The notes beneath the pieces were generated by a model. That model was not told the DNA's origin and did not search any database. It saw only the letters and a program-made list of their open reading frames with translations. A stretch of DNA of 64,000 nucleotides from Pseudomonas sp. GM80 (GTDB lineage Bacteria; Pseudomonadota; Gammaproteobacteria; Pseudomonadales; Pseudomonadaceae): assembly GCF_000282515.1 (NCBI RefSeq), contig NZ_AKJD01000061.1:1-64000 (forward strand), written 5' to 3'. Positions 47,928 to 55,453 of the stretch are shown piece after piece. Each line of letters starts with the position of its first letter. Position 1 is the stretch's first letter. Made by a program: the position numbers and the translations under genes.

Positions 47928-48314
47928 TCAGAAACGCGTCGGGTGTACCACGGCTGCAGCACTGCGCGTTGGGTAATGGCCCAGGCTCTGCAGGGTTTCC
48001 AGACGGGCGCGGGCGCGGTAGGCGTATTCGCTGTTCGGGTACGAGGCCATGATGAACTGATAGGTTTGCGCAGCATCAACAAACATTTTCTGCCGTTCCA
48101 GGCACTGGCCGCGCATCATCGACACTTCCGGCCACACGTACGGGCGGGCACGGCTGGCGCGTTCGACCTTGGACAGCTCCAGCATGACCTGCTCGCAATT
48201 GCCGCGATCATAGGCGCTGTAGGCGTTGTTCAAATGGTGGTTCATCGACCAACGGGTGCAGCCCGTGACGGCGAGGACGCTGAGGGCAAGGGCGGCAATG
48301 GGCAACAATCGCAT
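47928..48314 (-). CDS. TPR-like lipoprotein
   Basis: 128 residues from the ATG at 48314 (AGGAGA upstream). The signal peptide MRLLPIAALALSVLAVTGC ends in a lipobox Val-Thr-Gly-Cys, with Cys at residue 19; Thr-Arg follow, compatible with outer-membrane sorting. The mature part has two helical repeats with the YxxxxYxxAxxRLE type pattern (TYQFIMASYPNSEYAYRARARLETLQ), like BamD-type tetratricopeptide proteins but much shorter. Unknown function. Divergent from pyk; the 230-bp gap toward the PilZ gene has a 14-bp palindrome ATGACA-AC-TGTCAT at 47915-47928, overlapping the stop. Confidence 0.85.
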   Translation of the reverse strand: MRLLPIAALALSVLAVTGCTRWSMNHHLNNAYSAYDRGNCEQVMLELSKVERASRARPYVWPEVSMMRGQCLERQKMFVDAAQTYQFIMASYPNSEYAYRARARLETLQSLGHYPTRSAAAVVHPTRF

Positions 48315-48512
48315 GGGGGGTTCTCCTGTCTTGTGCTCTGTATCGACCTTGCGCCGGAAATCTTCAGAACGGTTTGTGCCGATTGTCGCGTTCGTCGCGT
48401 TCAATAAAGAAAGTAATAACAAAGCCCTTCACAAAAAGTAGTGCATTCGAACAATGACTACACCCCAAGAGCATAGTAGCCTTCGCTTGCGCTTGAACTC
48501 AGGAGTCTTTGC

Positions 48513-49964
48513 ATGTCCGTCCGTCGTACCAAAATCGTCGCTACCCTTGGCCCGGCCAGTAACTCGCCGGAAGTTCTCGAACAGCTGATTCTGGCTGGCC
48601 TGGACGTTGCCCGTCTGAACTTCTCCCACGGCACCCCCGACGAGCACAAGGCTCGCGCGAAACTGGTGCGTGACATTGCCGCCAAGCACGGTCGCTTCGT
48701 CGCCCTGCTGGGTGACCTGCAAGGCCCGAAAATCCGTATCGCCAAATTCGCCAACAAGAAGATCGAGCTGAAGATCGGTGACAAGTTCACCTTCTCCACC
48801 AGCCATCCGTTGACCGAAGGCAACCAGCAAGTGGTCGGCATCGACTACCCGGATCTGGTCAAGGACTGCGGCGTAGGCGACGAGCTGCTGCTCGACGACG
48901 GCCGTGTGGTGATGCGCGTTGATACCCAAACTGACGATGCATTGCATTGCACCGTGACCATCGGCGGCCCGCTGTCCGACCACAAAGGCATCAACCGTCG
49001 CGGTGGCGGCCTGACCGCGCCGGCCCTGACTGAAAAAGACAAGGCCGACATCAAGCTCGCCGCTGAAATGGAAGTCGATTACCTCGCGGTATCCTTCCCG
49101 CGTGACGCTGCCGACATGGAATACGCCCGTCAACTGCGCGACGAAGCCGGCGGTACTGCCTGGCTGGTGGCGAAGATCGAACGCGCCGAAGCCGTAGCCG
49201 ACGACGAAACCCTCGACGGCCTGATCAAGGCCTCCGACGCGGTGATGGTTGCTCGTGGTGACTTGGGTGTGGAAATCGGCGACGCCGAGCTGGTGGGCAT
49301 TCAGAAGAAAATCATTCTGCACGCACGCCGCCACAACAAGGCTGTGATCGTCGCGACCCAGATGATGGAGTCGATGATCCAGAACCCGATGCCGACTCGC
49401 GCCGAAGTGTCCGACGTGGCCAACGCCGTGCTCGACTACACCGACGCCGTGATGCTGTCTGCTGAATCCGCAGCAGGTCTGTACCCGCTGGAAGCGGTTC
49501 AAGCGATGGCGCGCATCTGCGTCGGCGCTGAAAAGCACCCGACTGGCAAGACTTCCAGCCACCGTATCGGCAAGGAATTCACCCGTTGCGACGAAAGCAT
49601 CGCGCTGGCGACCATGTACACCGCCAACCACTTCCCGGGCGTTAAAGCGATCATCGCGCTGACCGAAAGTGGCTACACCCCGCTGATCATGTCGCGCATC
49701 CGTTCTTCGGTGCCGATCTATGCGTTCTCGCCGCACCGCGAAACCCAGGCGCGCGCCGCGATGTTCCGTGGCGTGTACACCGTACCGTTCGATCCGGCTT
49801 CGCTGGAACCGCACGAAGTCAGCCAGAAGGCGATCGACGAGCTGGTCAAGCGCGGCGTTGTGGAAAAAGGCGACTGGGTCATCCTGACCAAGGGCGACAG
49901 CTACCACACCACCGGCGGCACCAACGGCATGAAGATCCTGCACGTGGGCGACCCACAGGTCTGA
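48513..49964 (+). CDS. pykA: Pyruvate kinase
   Basis: 483 residues. Motifs in order: RRTKIVATLGPAS at the N terminus, GLDVARLNFSHG, DLQGPKIRIAKF, the active-site Lys/Glu/Asp region WLVAKIERAEAV and MVARGDLGVEIG, and ATQMMESMIQNPMPTRAEVSDVANAVLDYTDAVMLSAESA. The C-terminal allosteric domain is complete. The enzyme makes pyruvate and ATP from phosphoenolpyruvate. Of the two Pseudomonas isozymes this one, beside the enoyl-CoA hydratase and ferredoxin reductase genes, corresponds to PykA as I recall it. Confidence 0.95.
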   Translation: MSVRRTKIVATLGPASNSPEVLEQLILAGLDVARLNFSHGTPDEHKARAKLVRDIAAKHGRFVALLGDLQGPKIRIAKFANKKIELKIGDKFTFSTSHPLTEGNQQVVGIDYPDLVKDCGVGDELLLDDGRVVMRVDTQTDDALHCTVTIGGPLSDHKGINRRGGGLTAPALTEKDKADIKLAAEMEVDYLAVSFPRDAADMEYARQLRDEAGGTAWLVAKIERAEAVADDETLDGLIKASDAVMVARGDLGVEIGDAELVGIQKKIILHARRHNKAVIVATQMMESMIQNPMPTRAEVSDVANAVLDYTDAVMLSAESAAGLYPLEAVQAMARICVGAEKHPTGKTSSHRIGKEFTRCDESIALATMYTANHFPGVKAIIALTESGYTPLIMSRIRSSVPIYAFSPHRETQARAAMFRGVYTVPFDPASLEPHEVSQKAIDELVKRGVVEKGDWVILTKGDSYHTTGGTNGMKILHVGDPQV

Positions 49965-49980
49965 GTGATCGGTTGTTCGA

Positions 49981-50023
49981 AAAACAAAAGCCCCGCCATG
50001 TGAGTGCCGGGGCTTTTTGTTTT
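49981..50023. terminator. Terminator after pyk
   Basis: AAAACAAAAGCCCCG pairs with CGGGGCTTTTTGTTTT across a 12-nt loop; A and T tracts on both sides allow function on either strand, and the convergent enoyl-CoA hydratase gene ends 150 bp further on. Confidence 0.92.
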
Positions 50024-50053
50024 CTGATGTTCCGAAGATGTGGTGCCTGTTCG

Positions 50054-50155
50054 GGCCTCATCGCTGGCAAGCCAGCTCCCACAGGGATTGAGTTGTACAC
50101 ACTGTACTTGATCAACAAAGAAACCTGTGGGAGCTGGCTTGCCAGCGATGAGGCC
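50054..50155. repeat. REP pair, class B (inverted)
   Basis: GGCCTCATCGCTGGCAAGCC ... and the exact inverse ... ending GGCC, about 38 bp apart, between the convergent pyk and enoyl-CoA hydratase genes. The outer arms including GGCCTCA/TGAGGCC are also complementary, so the whole pair can fold as one structure. Confidence 0.93.
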
Positions 50156-50174
50156 AGTCAGGTCAGCGACAATT

Positions 50175-50924
50175 TCAATGCCGTTTGATGAATCCGCTCA
50201 ACGCCGCCAATGCTTCCGGCGAACGCAGGCGCTGGGTGAACAACATACCCTCCTCCTCGATCACCCTGCGGATCAACTCGCGATCCGGCGCCTTCATCAA
50301 TTGCTTGCTGATACGCACCGCTTCGCTCGGCAGTTCGTCAAAACGCAACGCCATCTCCCGCGCCTTGCTCAACGCCGCAGCGCCGCTGCCCAACGCTTCG
50401 GTGGCAATCCCCCACTGCGCCGCCTGTTCACCGCTGAAGCCTTCACCGAGCAACAACAACTCCGCCGCTTTGGCCTGGCCGAGCAAGCGCGGCAGGATCA
50501 GGCTGGAGCCGAATTCCGGGCACAGGCCCAAGTTGACGAACGGCATACGCAACCGTGCATCGCGGGCCACGTAGACCAGATCGCAATGCAGCAATAACGT
50601 GGTGCCAATGCCCACTGCGGCGCCCGCCACGGCGGCAATCACCGGTTTGCGGCACTCAAGCAGGTTGAGCATGAAGTGGAACACCGGGCTGTCGAGGTCG
50701 CTCGGCGGTTGCTGGATGAAGTCGGCGATGTCGTTGCCGGCGGTGAAACACTCAGCGCTGCCGGTGATCAGCACGGCGTTAATCTCGGGGTCGCTGTCGG
50801 CTTGCTTCAACGCCTCAGCCAAACGGCTGTACATCGCCCGGGTCAGGGCGTTTTTCTTGTCGGGGCGATTGAGGCGCAGGGTGAGCAAACCGCGCTCGCG
50901 TTCCAGCAGGATGGCTTCGGTCAT
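50175..50924 (-). CDS. Enoyl-CoA hydratase/isomerase family protein
   Basis: 249 residues. The crotonase oxyanion-hole segments are present: ITGSAECFTAGNDIADF near residue 58 and KPVIAAVAGAAVGIGTTLLLHCDLVYVA near residue 95. Only one acid is plain, Glu in LGLCPEFGSSLILPRLLG, which is the isomerase-type position; the other hydratase glutamate position is not obvious, so it could be an enoyl-CoA isomerase. Cytosolic, likely fatty-acid related. Upstream lies a repeat array and then the ferredoxin reductase gene on the same strand. Confidence 0.9.
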   Translation of the reverse strand: MTEAILLERERGLLTLRLNRPDKKNALTRAMYSRLAEALKQADSDPEINAVLITGSAECFTAGNDIADFIQQPPSDLDSPVFHFMLNLLECRKPVIAAVAGAAVGIGTTLLLHCDLVYVARDARLRMPFVNLGLCPEFGSSLILPRLLGQAKAAELLLLGEGFSGEQAAQWGIATEALGSGAAALSKAREMALRFDELPSEAVRISKQLMKAPDRELIRRVIEEEGMLFTQRLRSPEALAALSGFIKRH

Positions 50925-50979
50925 GGCGTCTCTCGGCGATAGTCGGGCTTGCGAAGGTCAAATGGGGATAGTGCCTTCT

Positions 50980-51210
50980 GTGGCCAGGGGACTTCTGTGC
51001 CTAGGGGGGCTTTTGTGGCAAGGGGATTGTTGTGGCGAGGGGATTTATCCCCGCTGGGCTGCGCAGCGGCCCCAAAATCTTGCGAGCGCTGCGCACTCAA
51101 ACGGGGATAAATCCCCTCGCCACAAAATCCCCTTGCCACAAAATCCCCTTGCCACATAAATCCCCTTGCCACAAAAAATCCTCTGACCATAAAGACTTGG
51201 CCACAAAGAA
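50980..51210. repeat. REP-like element, class C, flanked by iterated half-arms
   Basis: The core is GTGGCGAGGGGATTTATCCC (51032 on) facing its inverse (ending at 51122), with GCTGGGCTGCGCAGC-type hairpin sequence between. On the left the arm motif TGTGGCNAGGGGA is repeated about three times with a 16-18-bp period (50980, 50997, 51015); on the right its inverse TCCCCTTGCCACA is repeated about three more times with decay (51128, 51144, 51161). Fills the 313-bp gap 50925-51237; no gene is seen there. Confidence 0.85.
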
Positions 51211-51237
51211 CCTATGAAACCCGATAAGCATTAGCGC

Positions 51238-52173
51238 TCAACCACGGGACAGGAATACGTCGGCCAGCAGCTGATTACGCGGCAGTCCGGCCAGGTACAG
51301 GCGCCTGGCGAAGGCGTCGACACTGGCCGTCGAACCGCAGACTAAGGCCAGGGTTTGCCGTGAGACAAGCCGCAGTTGCGCCAAAGCGGCGGCTGACTCG
51401 GCCGCCGTCCATAGCTCGACGCTGAGGTTTTCTCGCTGCGCAGCCAGCGCGGCAAGGGGTTTGGCCAGATAGTGTTCACGCTCATCATGGGCCAGGTGAA
51501 TGACGCGGATCGCGCCTTGGTGATCCTGGCGCAAGGCTTCGCGCAGCACGCCGAACAACGGCCCCAACCCGGTGCCAGCGGCGAGCAGCCACAGCGGCCG
51601 GTCGTGCCAGTCCGGGTCGTAATGCAAGGCGCCGCCGCGCAGTTCGCCGAGGCGGATCGGATCGCCGATCTGCAAGCGCCGCGCGGCATCGCTGAACTCG
51701 CCGGGCTGGCGGCAATCGAGGTGGAATTCAAGAAAGCGGTCTTCTTCCGGCAGGCTCGCCAGCGAGTACGGCCGAGCGATGTGATCAATCCACAGCACCA
51801 AATGTTGCCCGGCGCTGTAGCGCAACGGCCGTTGCGGGACGAGGCGCAGGCGCAGGACGTTGTCGCTGAGCCAGTCGAGGGCTTCGACCACCGCCGGGCG
51901 ACCGTCGGCAATCGGGTCGAAGGTGTGCACCTGCAAGTCTTCAACCACCTGGCACTGACACGCCAGGCGCCAGCCCTGCTGACGCTGCTCGGCGCTCAAG
52001 GCGTCCGGTCGACTGTCAGCCGGCAGACCTTGCACGCATTGCACCAGACACGCATGACAACTGCCGGCGCGGCAACTGTAAGGCACGGCGACACCGTTTT
52101 GATTGAGGACGTCGAGCAGGTTGCTGCCCGTCACCACCGACCAGTGTTGTTCACCGACACGAAGTTCAGGCAT
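51238..52173 (-). CDS. 2Fe-2S ferredoxin / NAD(P)H-flavin oxidoreductase
   Basis: 311 residues from the ATG at 52173; the longer frame to 52269 would overlap the cyclase gene more deeply. Residues 1-90 are a plant-type ferredoxin with Cys-x4-Cys-x2-Cys in SCRAGSCHACLVQC and the fourth Cys in LACQC. Residues about 95-200 bind FAD (RPYSLAS) and the C-terminal domain binds NAD(P)H (LLAAGTGLGPLFG, and CGS in place of the usual CGxP). It would pass electrons from NAD(P)H to an unknown oxygenase or reductase partner. Overlaps the GGDEF gene by 8 bp, so the two are translated from one transcript. Confidence 0.9.
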   Translation of the reverse strand: MPELRVGEQHWSVVTGSNLLDVLNQNGVAVPYSCRAGSCHACLVQCVQGLPADSRPDALSAEQRQQGWRLACQCQVVEDLQVHTFDPIADGRPAVVEALDWLSDNVLRLRLVPQRPLRYSAGQHLVLWIDHIARPYSLASLPEEDRFLEFHLDCRQPGEFSDAARRLQIGDPIRLGELRGGALHYDPDWHDRPLWLLAAGTGLGPLFGVLREALRQDHQGAIRVIHLAHDEREHYLAKPLAALAAQRENLSVELWTAAESAAALAQLRLVSRQTLALVCGSTASVDAFARRLYLAGLPRNQLLADVFLSRG

Positions 52174-53284
52174 CGGCGTTCTCCCACGCGGCCGCGCAAC
52201 GATTACGGCCGTCACGCTTGGCCCGGTAAAGCGCCTGATCGGCGCGTTGCAAGGCGTCATCGAGATCATCGCCCAGTTCCAACAGGGTCATGCCGGCCGA
52301 CAGGCTGAGATTGCGCACATCCAGGCCGATCAATTCGACATCAGTGAAGGCAATGCGCAAGCGCTCACAACATGCGGTCAGCCGTTCGGCATTGCAATCG
52401 GGCAGCAACACCACAAACTCCTCACCACCGTAACGCGCCAGCACATCGCCGTCGCGCAGACACGCCTGGGCGACACCGGCGAAGGCCTGCAACACCTGAT
52501 CGCCGGCGGCATGGCCGTGCAGGTCGTTGATGCGTTTGAAGTGGTCGAGATCGATCAACGCCAGACCGTGGGCCACATCGCTGTCCATCGCATTCAATTC
52601 ACGCGAGGCCAGGCGCAGAAAGTGCCGGCGATTGAACAGCCCGGTCAGTTCGTCAGTGGCCACCAGGTCTTCGAGCTGGCGCATCATCCCGCGCAACGTG
52701 TCCTGATGCGCCTGCAAGGCAAACCGGCGCTGGCGCATGCGCTGCCGCGAGATCTGCACGAAACGTGCGTAAAGCACCAGCCACGCCAGCACCATCGCCA
52801 GAATGCACACCTGCAATGCCGCCAGCGCAGGCTCGGGCAAGAGGAAGTAGTAGCCATCCCATAAGGTGATCGCCGAGAAACTGAAGAACACCATCAGCGC
52901 GCAGCGAATGAACGCGCGTCGACTGAGATGGAACAGGCCAAACAGCAGGATGAGCACATAAAACACCAGAAAGGCGCCCCGCGCCTCGTCCAGATGGGCG
53001 ATCAGCCAGGTCTGCCAGCCAAGCCCGAGCAGCACCTGCACTTCGGTCAGGCTGGGGTCGGCAAAGCGCTGGTTGCGCCCGCTCCAGAACAGCCCGAACA
53101 GGGTCGCCTGACTGATCACCACCAGCGCGCTGCCGATGACCACAGAACTCAGGGTCTGGTCGTAATGACCGGTAAAAAACGCCAGCCACAGCAGCAGCAA
53201 AGCCAATCCATAGGTGGCTGCAGCGAGGGCAAAACGTTTCATTAAAAGACGTTGAATGGCGTTATGGGTCAATCGTTGACTCAC
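52166..53284 (-). CDS. Membrane diguanylate cyclase (GGDEF)
   Basis: 372 residues from a GTG at 53284; an ATG at 53242 (MKRFALAAATYG) is an alternative, and neither has a clear SD. Five to six membrane segments lie between residues 15 and 195, then a short coiled coil and a GGDEF domain. The active site is YGGEEFVVL, and the inhibitory I-site is present (Arg-Asp-Gly-Asp five residues before GGEEF), so c-di-GMP product inhibition is expected. It sits where P. aeruginosa has sadC, next to fumarase, but is about 115 residues shorter than SadC as I remember it. Divergent from the fumarase gene. Confidence 0.92.
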   Translation of the reverse strand: MSQRLTHNAIQRLLMKRFALAAATYGLALLLLWLAFFTGHYDQTLSSVVIGSALVVISQATLFGLFWSGRNQRFADPSLTEVQVLLGLGWQTWLIAHLDEARGAFLVFYVLILLFGLFHLSRRAFIRCALMVFFSFSAITLWDGYYFLLPEPALAALQVCILAMVLAWLVLYARFVQISRQRMRQRRFALQAHQDTLRGMMRQLEDLVATDELTGLFNRRHFLRLASRELNAMDSDVAHGLALIDLDHFKRINDLHGHAAGDQVLQAFAGVAQACLRDGDVLARYGGEEFVVLLPDCNAERLTACCERLRIAFTDVELIGLDVRNLSLSAGMTLLELGDDLDDALQRADQALYRAKRDGRNRCAAAWENADA

Positions 53285-53482
53285 CGTGCGATAGGAGGCT
53301 GACCGAGTGTCCTACTCTACAGACCGGCTGCCACTTTAGAGGCCCGGTCGATAAATGACCACCGATTTTCAGGCCCGAAAATTGACGTCAAAAACCCACA
53401 TATTCCCGGTAGGAGCTCCTGCAGGATTATGCGAAAGACATGCGACCAACGAATGACTGCCGGCGCGTGTATGCCCCACCGA

Positions 53483-53508
53483 GGCGCGGTATACTGCCGC
53501 GCCTTTTT
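53483..53508 (+). promoter_or_regulatory. Hairpin with -10-like loop in the fumarase leader
   Basis: GGCGCGG-TATACTG-CCGCGCC followed by TTTTT, about 112 bp upstream of the fumarase ATG. The loop carries TATACT, a good -10 box, while the stem plus T run looks like a terminator. The 335-bp gap 53285-53619 between the divergent cyclase and fumarase genes shows no other element I can support. Confidence 0.4.
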
Positions 53509-53619
53509 AGCGTCGCGCCAGCAGCCCCGGCGTGCCTTGAAAGGTGCTTGCGACCGACCGATGCACCCAAGCCGCAGGCACCTTATTGAATGTTCCCGTC
53601 TTTTAGAGGAGCGCGACTC

Positions 53620-55143
53620 ATGACCGTGATCAAGCAAGACGACCTGATTCAGAGCGTTGCCGACGCCCTGCAGTTCATTTCCTATTACCACCCCGTGGAT
53701 TTCATCCAGGCGATGCACGAAGCCTACCTGCGCGAAGAATCGCCAGCGGCACGTGACTCGATGGCACAGATCCTGATCAACTCGCGCATGTGCGCCACCG
53801 GCCATCGCCCGATCTGCCAGGACACCGGTATCGTCACCGTGTTCGTGCGCGTCGGCATGGACGTGCGTTGGGATGGCGCCACCATGGGCCTGGACGACAT
53901 GATCAACGAAGGCGTGCGTCGCGCCTACAACCTGCCGGAAAACGTCCTGCGTGCCTCGATCCTCGCCGACCCGGCGGGCGCTCGGAAAAACACCAAGGAC
54001 AACACCCCAGCCGTGATTCACTACTCCATCGTCCCGGGCAACACCGTGGAAGTGGACGTGGCGGCCAAGGGCGGCGGTTCCGAGAACAAGTCGAAAATGG
54101 CCATGCTCAACCCGTCCGACTCGATCGTTGACTGGGTGCTCAAGACCGTTCCGACCATGGGCGCCGGCTGGTGCCCACCGGGCATGCTCGGCATCGGCAT
54201 CGGCGGCACCGCCGAGAAAGCTGCGGTGATGGCCAAGGAAGTGTTGATGGAATCCATCGACATCCACGAGCTGAAAGCCCGTGGCCCACAGAACCGCATC
54301 GAAGAAATGCGTCTGGAGCTGTTCGAGAAGGTCAACCAGTTGGGCATCGGCGCCCAGGGCCTCGGTGGCCTGACCACCGTGCTCGACGTGAAGATCATGG
54401 ACTACCCGACCCACGCCGCCTCGCTGCCGGTGTGCATGATCCCGAACTGCGCCGCCACCCGTCACGCACACTTCGTGCTCGACGGTACAGGTCCGGCCTC
54501 GCTGGAAGCGCCACCGCTGGACGCCTACCCGGAAATCGTCTGGGAAGCCGGCCCGTCGGCCCGTCGCGTCAACCTCGACACCCTGACCCCGGAAGACGTG
54601 CAAAGCTGGAAGCCGGGCGAAACCGTCCTGCTCAACGGCAAAATGCTCACCGGTCGCGACGCCGCGCACAAGCGCATGGTCGAGATGCTCAACAAAGGTG
54701 AAACCCTGCCGGTCGACCTCAAAGGTCGCTTCATCTACTACGTTGGCCCGGTTGATCCGGTCGGTGACGAAGTGGTTGGCCCGGCTGGCCCGACCACCGC
54801 AACGCGGATGGACAAGTTCACCCGTCAGATCCTTGAGCAAACCGGTCTGTTGGGCATGATCGGCAAGTCCGAGCGCGGCCCGACCGCGATCGAAGCGATC
54901 AAAGACAACAAAGCCGTGTACCTGATGGCTGTCGGCGGCGCTGCTTACCTGGTGGCGCAAGCGATCAAGAAGTCGCAAGTGTTGGCGTTCGCCGAACTGG
55001 GCATGGAAGCGATCTACGAGTTCGAAGTCAAAGACATGCCGGTCACCGTTGCGGTGGACAGCAAAGGTGAGTCGGTACACATCACCGGCCCGGCGATCTG
55101 GCAACAGAAGATCAGCGAAAGCCTGGCGGTTGAAGTGCAGTAA
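53620..55143 (+). CDS. Class I fumarate hydratase ([4Fe-4S])
   Basis: 507 residues from the ATG at 53620 with GAGGAG upstream. It has the fused alpha and beta parts of class I fumarases. Candidate cluster cysteines are in HRPICQDTG, GAGWCPPGMLG and VCMIPNCAATRH; the C-terminal beta part has LNGKMLTGRDAAHKRM and GPTTATRMD. It interconverts fumarate and malate in the TCA cycle and is oxygen- and iron-sensitive, unlike FumC. Monocistronic with a strong terminator; the TccC-like gene begins 310 bp later. Confidence 0.95.
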   Translation: MTVIKQDDLIQSVADALQFISYYHPVDFIQAMHEAYLREESPAARDSMAQILINSRMCATGHRPICQDTGIVTVFVRVGMDVRWDGATMGLDDMINEGVRRAYNLPENVLRASILADPAGARKNTKDNTPAVIHYSIVPGNTVEVDVAAKGGGSENKSKMAMLNPSDSIVDWVLKTVPTMGAGWCPPGMLGIGIGGTAEKAAVMAKEVLMESIDIHELKARGPQNRIEEMRLELFEKVNQLGIGAQGLGGLTTVLDVKIMDYPTHAASLPVCMIPNCAATRHAHFVLDGTGPASLEAPPLDAYPEIVWEAGPSARRVNLDTLTPEDVQSWKPGETVLLNGKMLTGRDAAHKRMVEMLNKGETLPVDLKGRFIYYVGPVDPVGDEVVGPAGPTTATRMDKFTRQILEQTGLLGMIGKSERGPTAIEAIKDNKAVYLMAVGGAAYLVAQAIKKSQVLAFAELGMEAIYEFEVKDMPVTVAVDSKGESVHITGPAIWQQKISESLAVEVQ

Positions 55144-55160
55144 GCGCTTACGCTGCGAAT

Positions 55161-55198
55161 AAGGCCGGCCTCTCGAAAGAGAGCCCGGCCTTTTTTAT
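55161..55198 (+). terminator. Fumarase terminator
   Basis: AAGGCCGG-C-CTCTC-GAAA-GAGAG-C-CCGGCCTT followed by TTTT: a long stem with a GAAA tetraloop 17 bp after the stop. Confidence 0.95.
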
Positions 55199-55262
55199 CG
55201 ATTGGCTGATGGTTATGAAAAATCCACAGCGTGGTTTTTTCGAACTAAAAGAATCGCCTGAC

Positions 55263-55278
55263 CTGTCAGACCTGACAG
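55263..55278 (+). promoter_or_regulatory. CTGTCAG-N2-CTGACAG element upstream of the TccC-like gene
   Basis: CTGTCAG-AC-CTGACAG, flanked by AC and GT so the palindrome extends to ACCTGTCAG/CTGACAGGT. It is 65 bp upstream of the small leader frame at 55343 and 175 bp upstream of the TccC-like ATG. It matches the elements at 42049-42064 and 46762-46777. Confidence 0.65.
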
Positions 55279-55342
55279 GTTACCTGGACGATGTGGCCTG
55301 CTAGCGTTGCTCCATCTGCGTCTTCGCACACCGGATGGAACC

Positions 55343-55453
55343 ATGACCTACGAAATCGCCCGAGGCATGTCCATGACGCTGACGTGCACTGAAATACACA
55401 ACGGCGCAGGCAACCCATTTACAGCAAAACCCTACTCGCGGCCCCGGCACTGA
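55343..55453 (+). CDS. Possible 36-aa leader peptide coupled to the TccC-like gene
   Basis: ATG at 55343 preceded by CGGATGGAA; the frame ends in TGA that overlaps the next ATG as TGATG. The peptide begins MTYEIARGMSMTLTCTEIHN and has no known motif. The overlap would couple translation to the toxin, which otherwise has no good SD. It could also be untranslated leader. Confidence 0.35.
   Translation: MTYEIARGMSMTLTCTEIHNGAGNPFTAKPYSRPRH

Noticed and set aside
48429..49943. A 504-codon frame opposite pyk
   Set aside because: Antisense shadow of a highly biased gene; no SD, no family resemblance.
50980..51180. Short direct repeats resembling CRISPR or integron attachment sites
   Set aside because: Units of about 17 bp with no spacers, arranged symmetrically around a REP-type palindrome; no integrase or cas gene is near.
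53317..55104. A 595-codon frame opposite fumarase
   Set aside because: Same reason; the composition is His/Asp/Val-rich and it covers the fumarase promoter.
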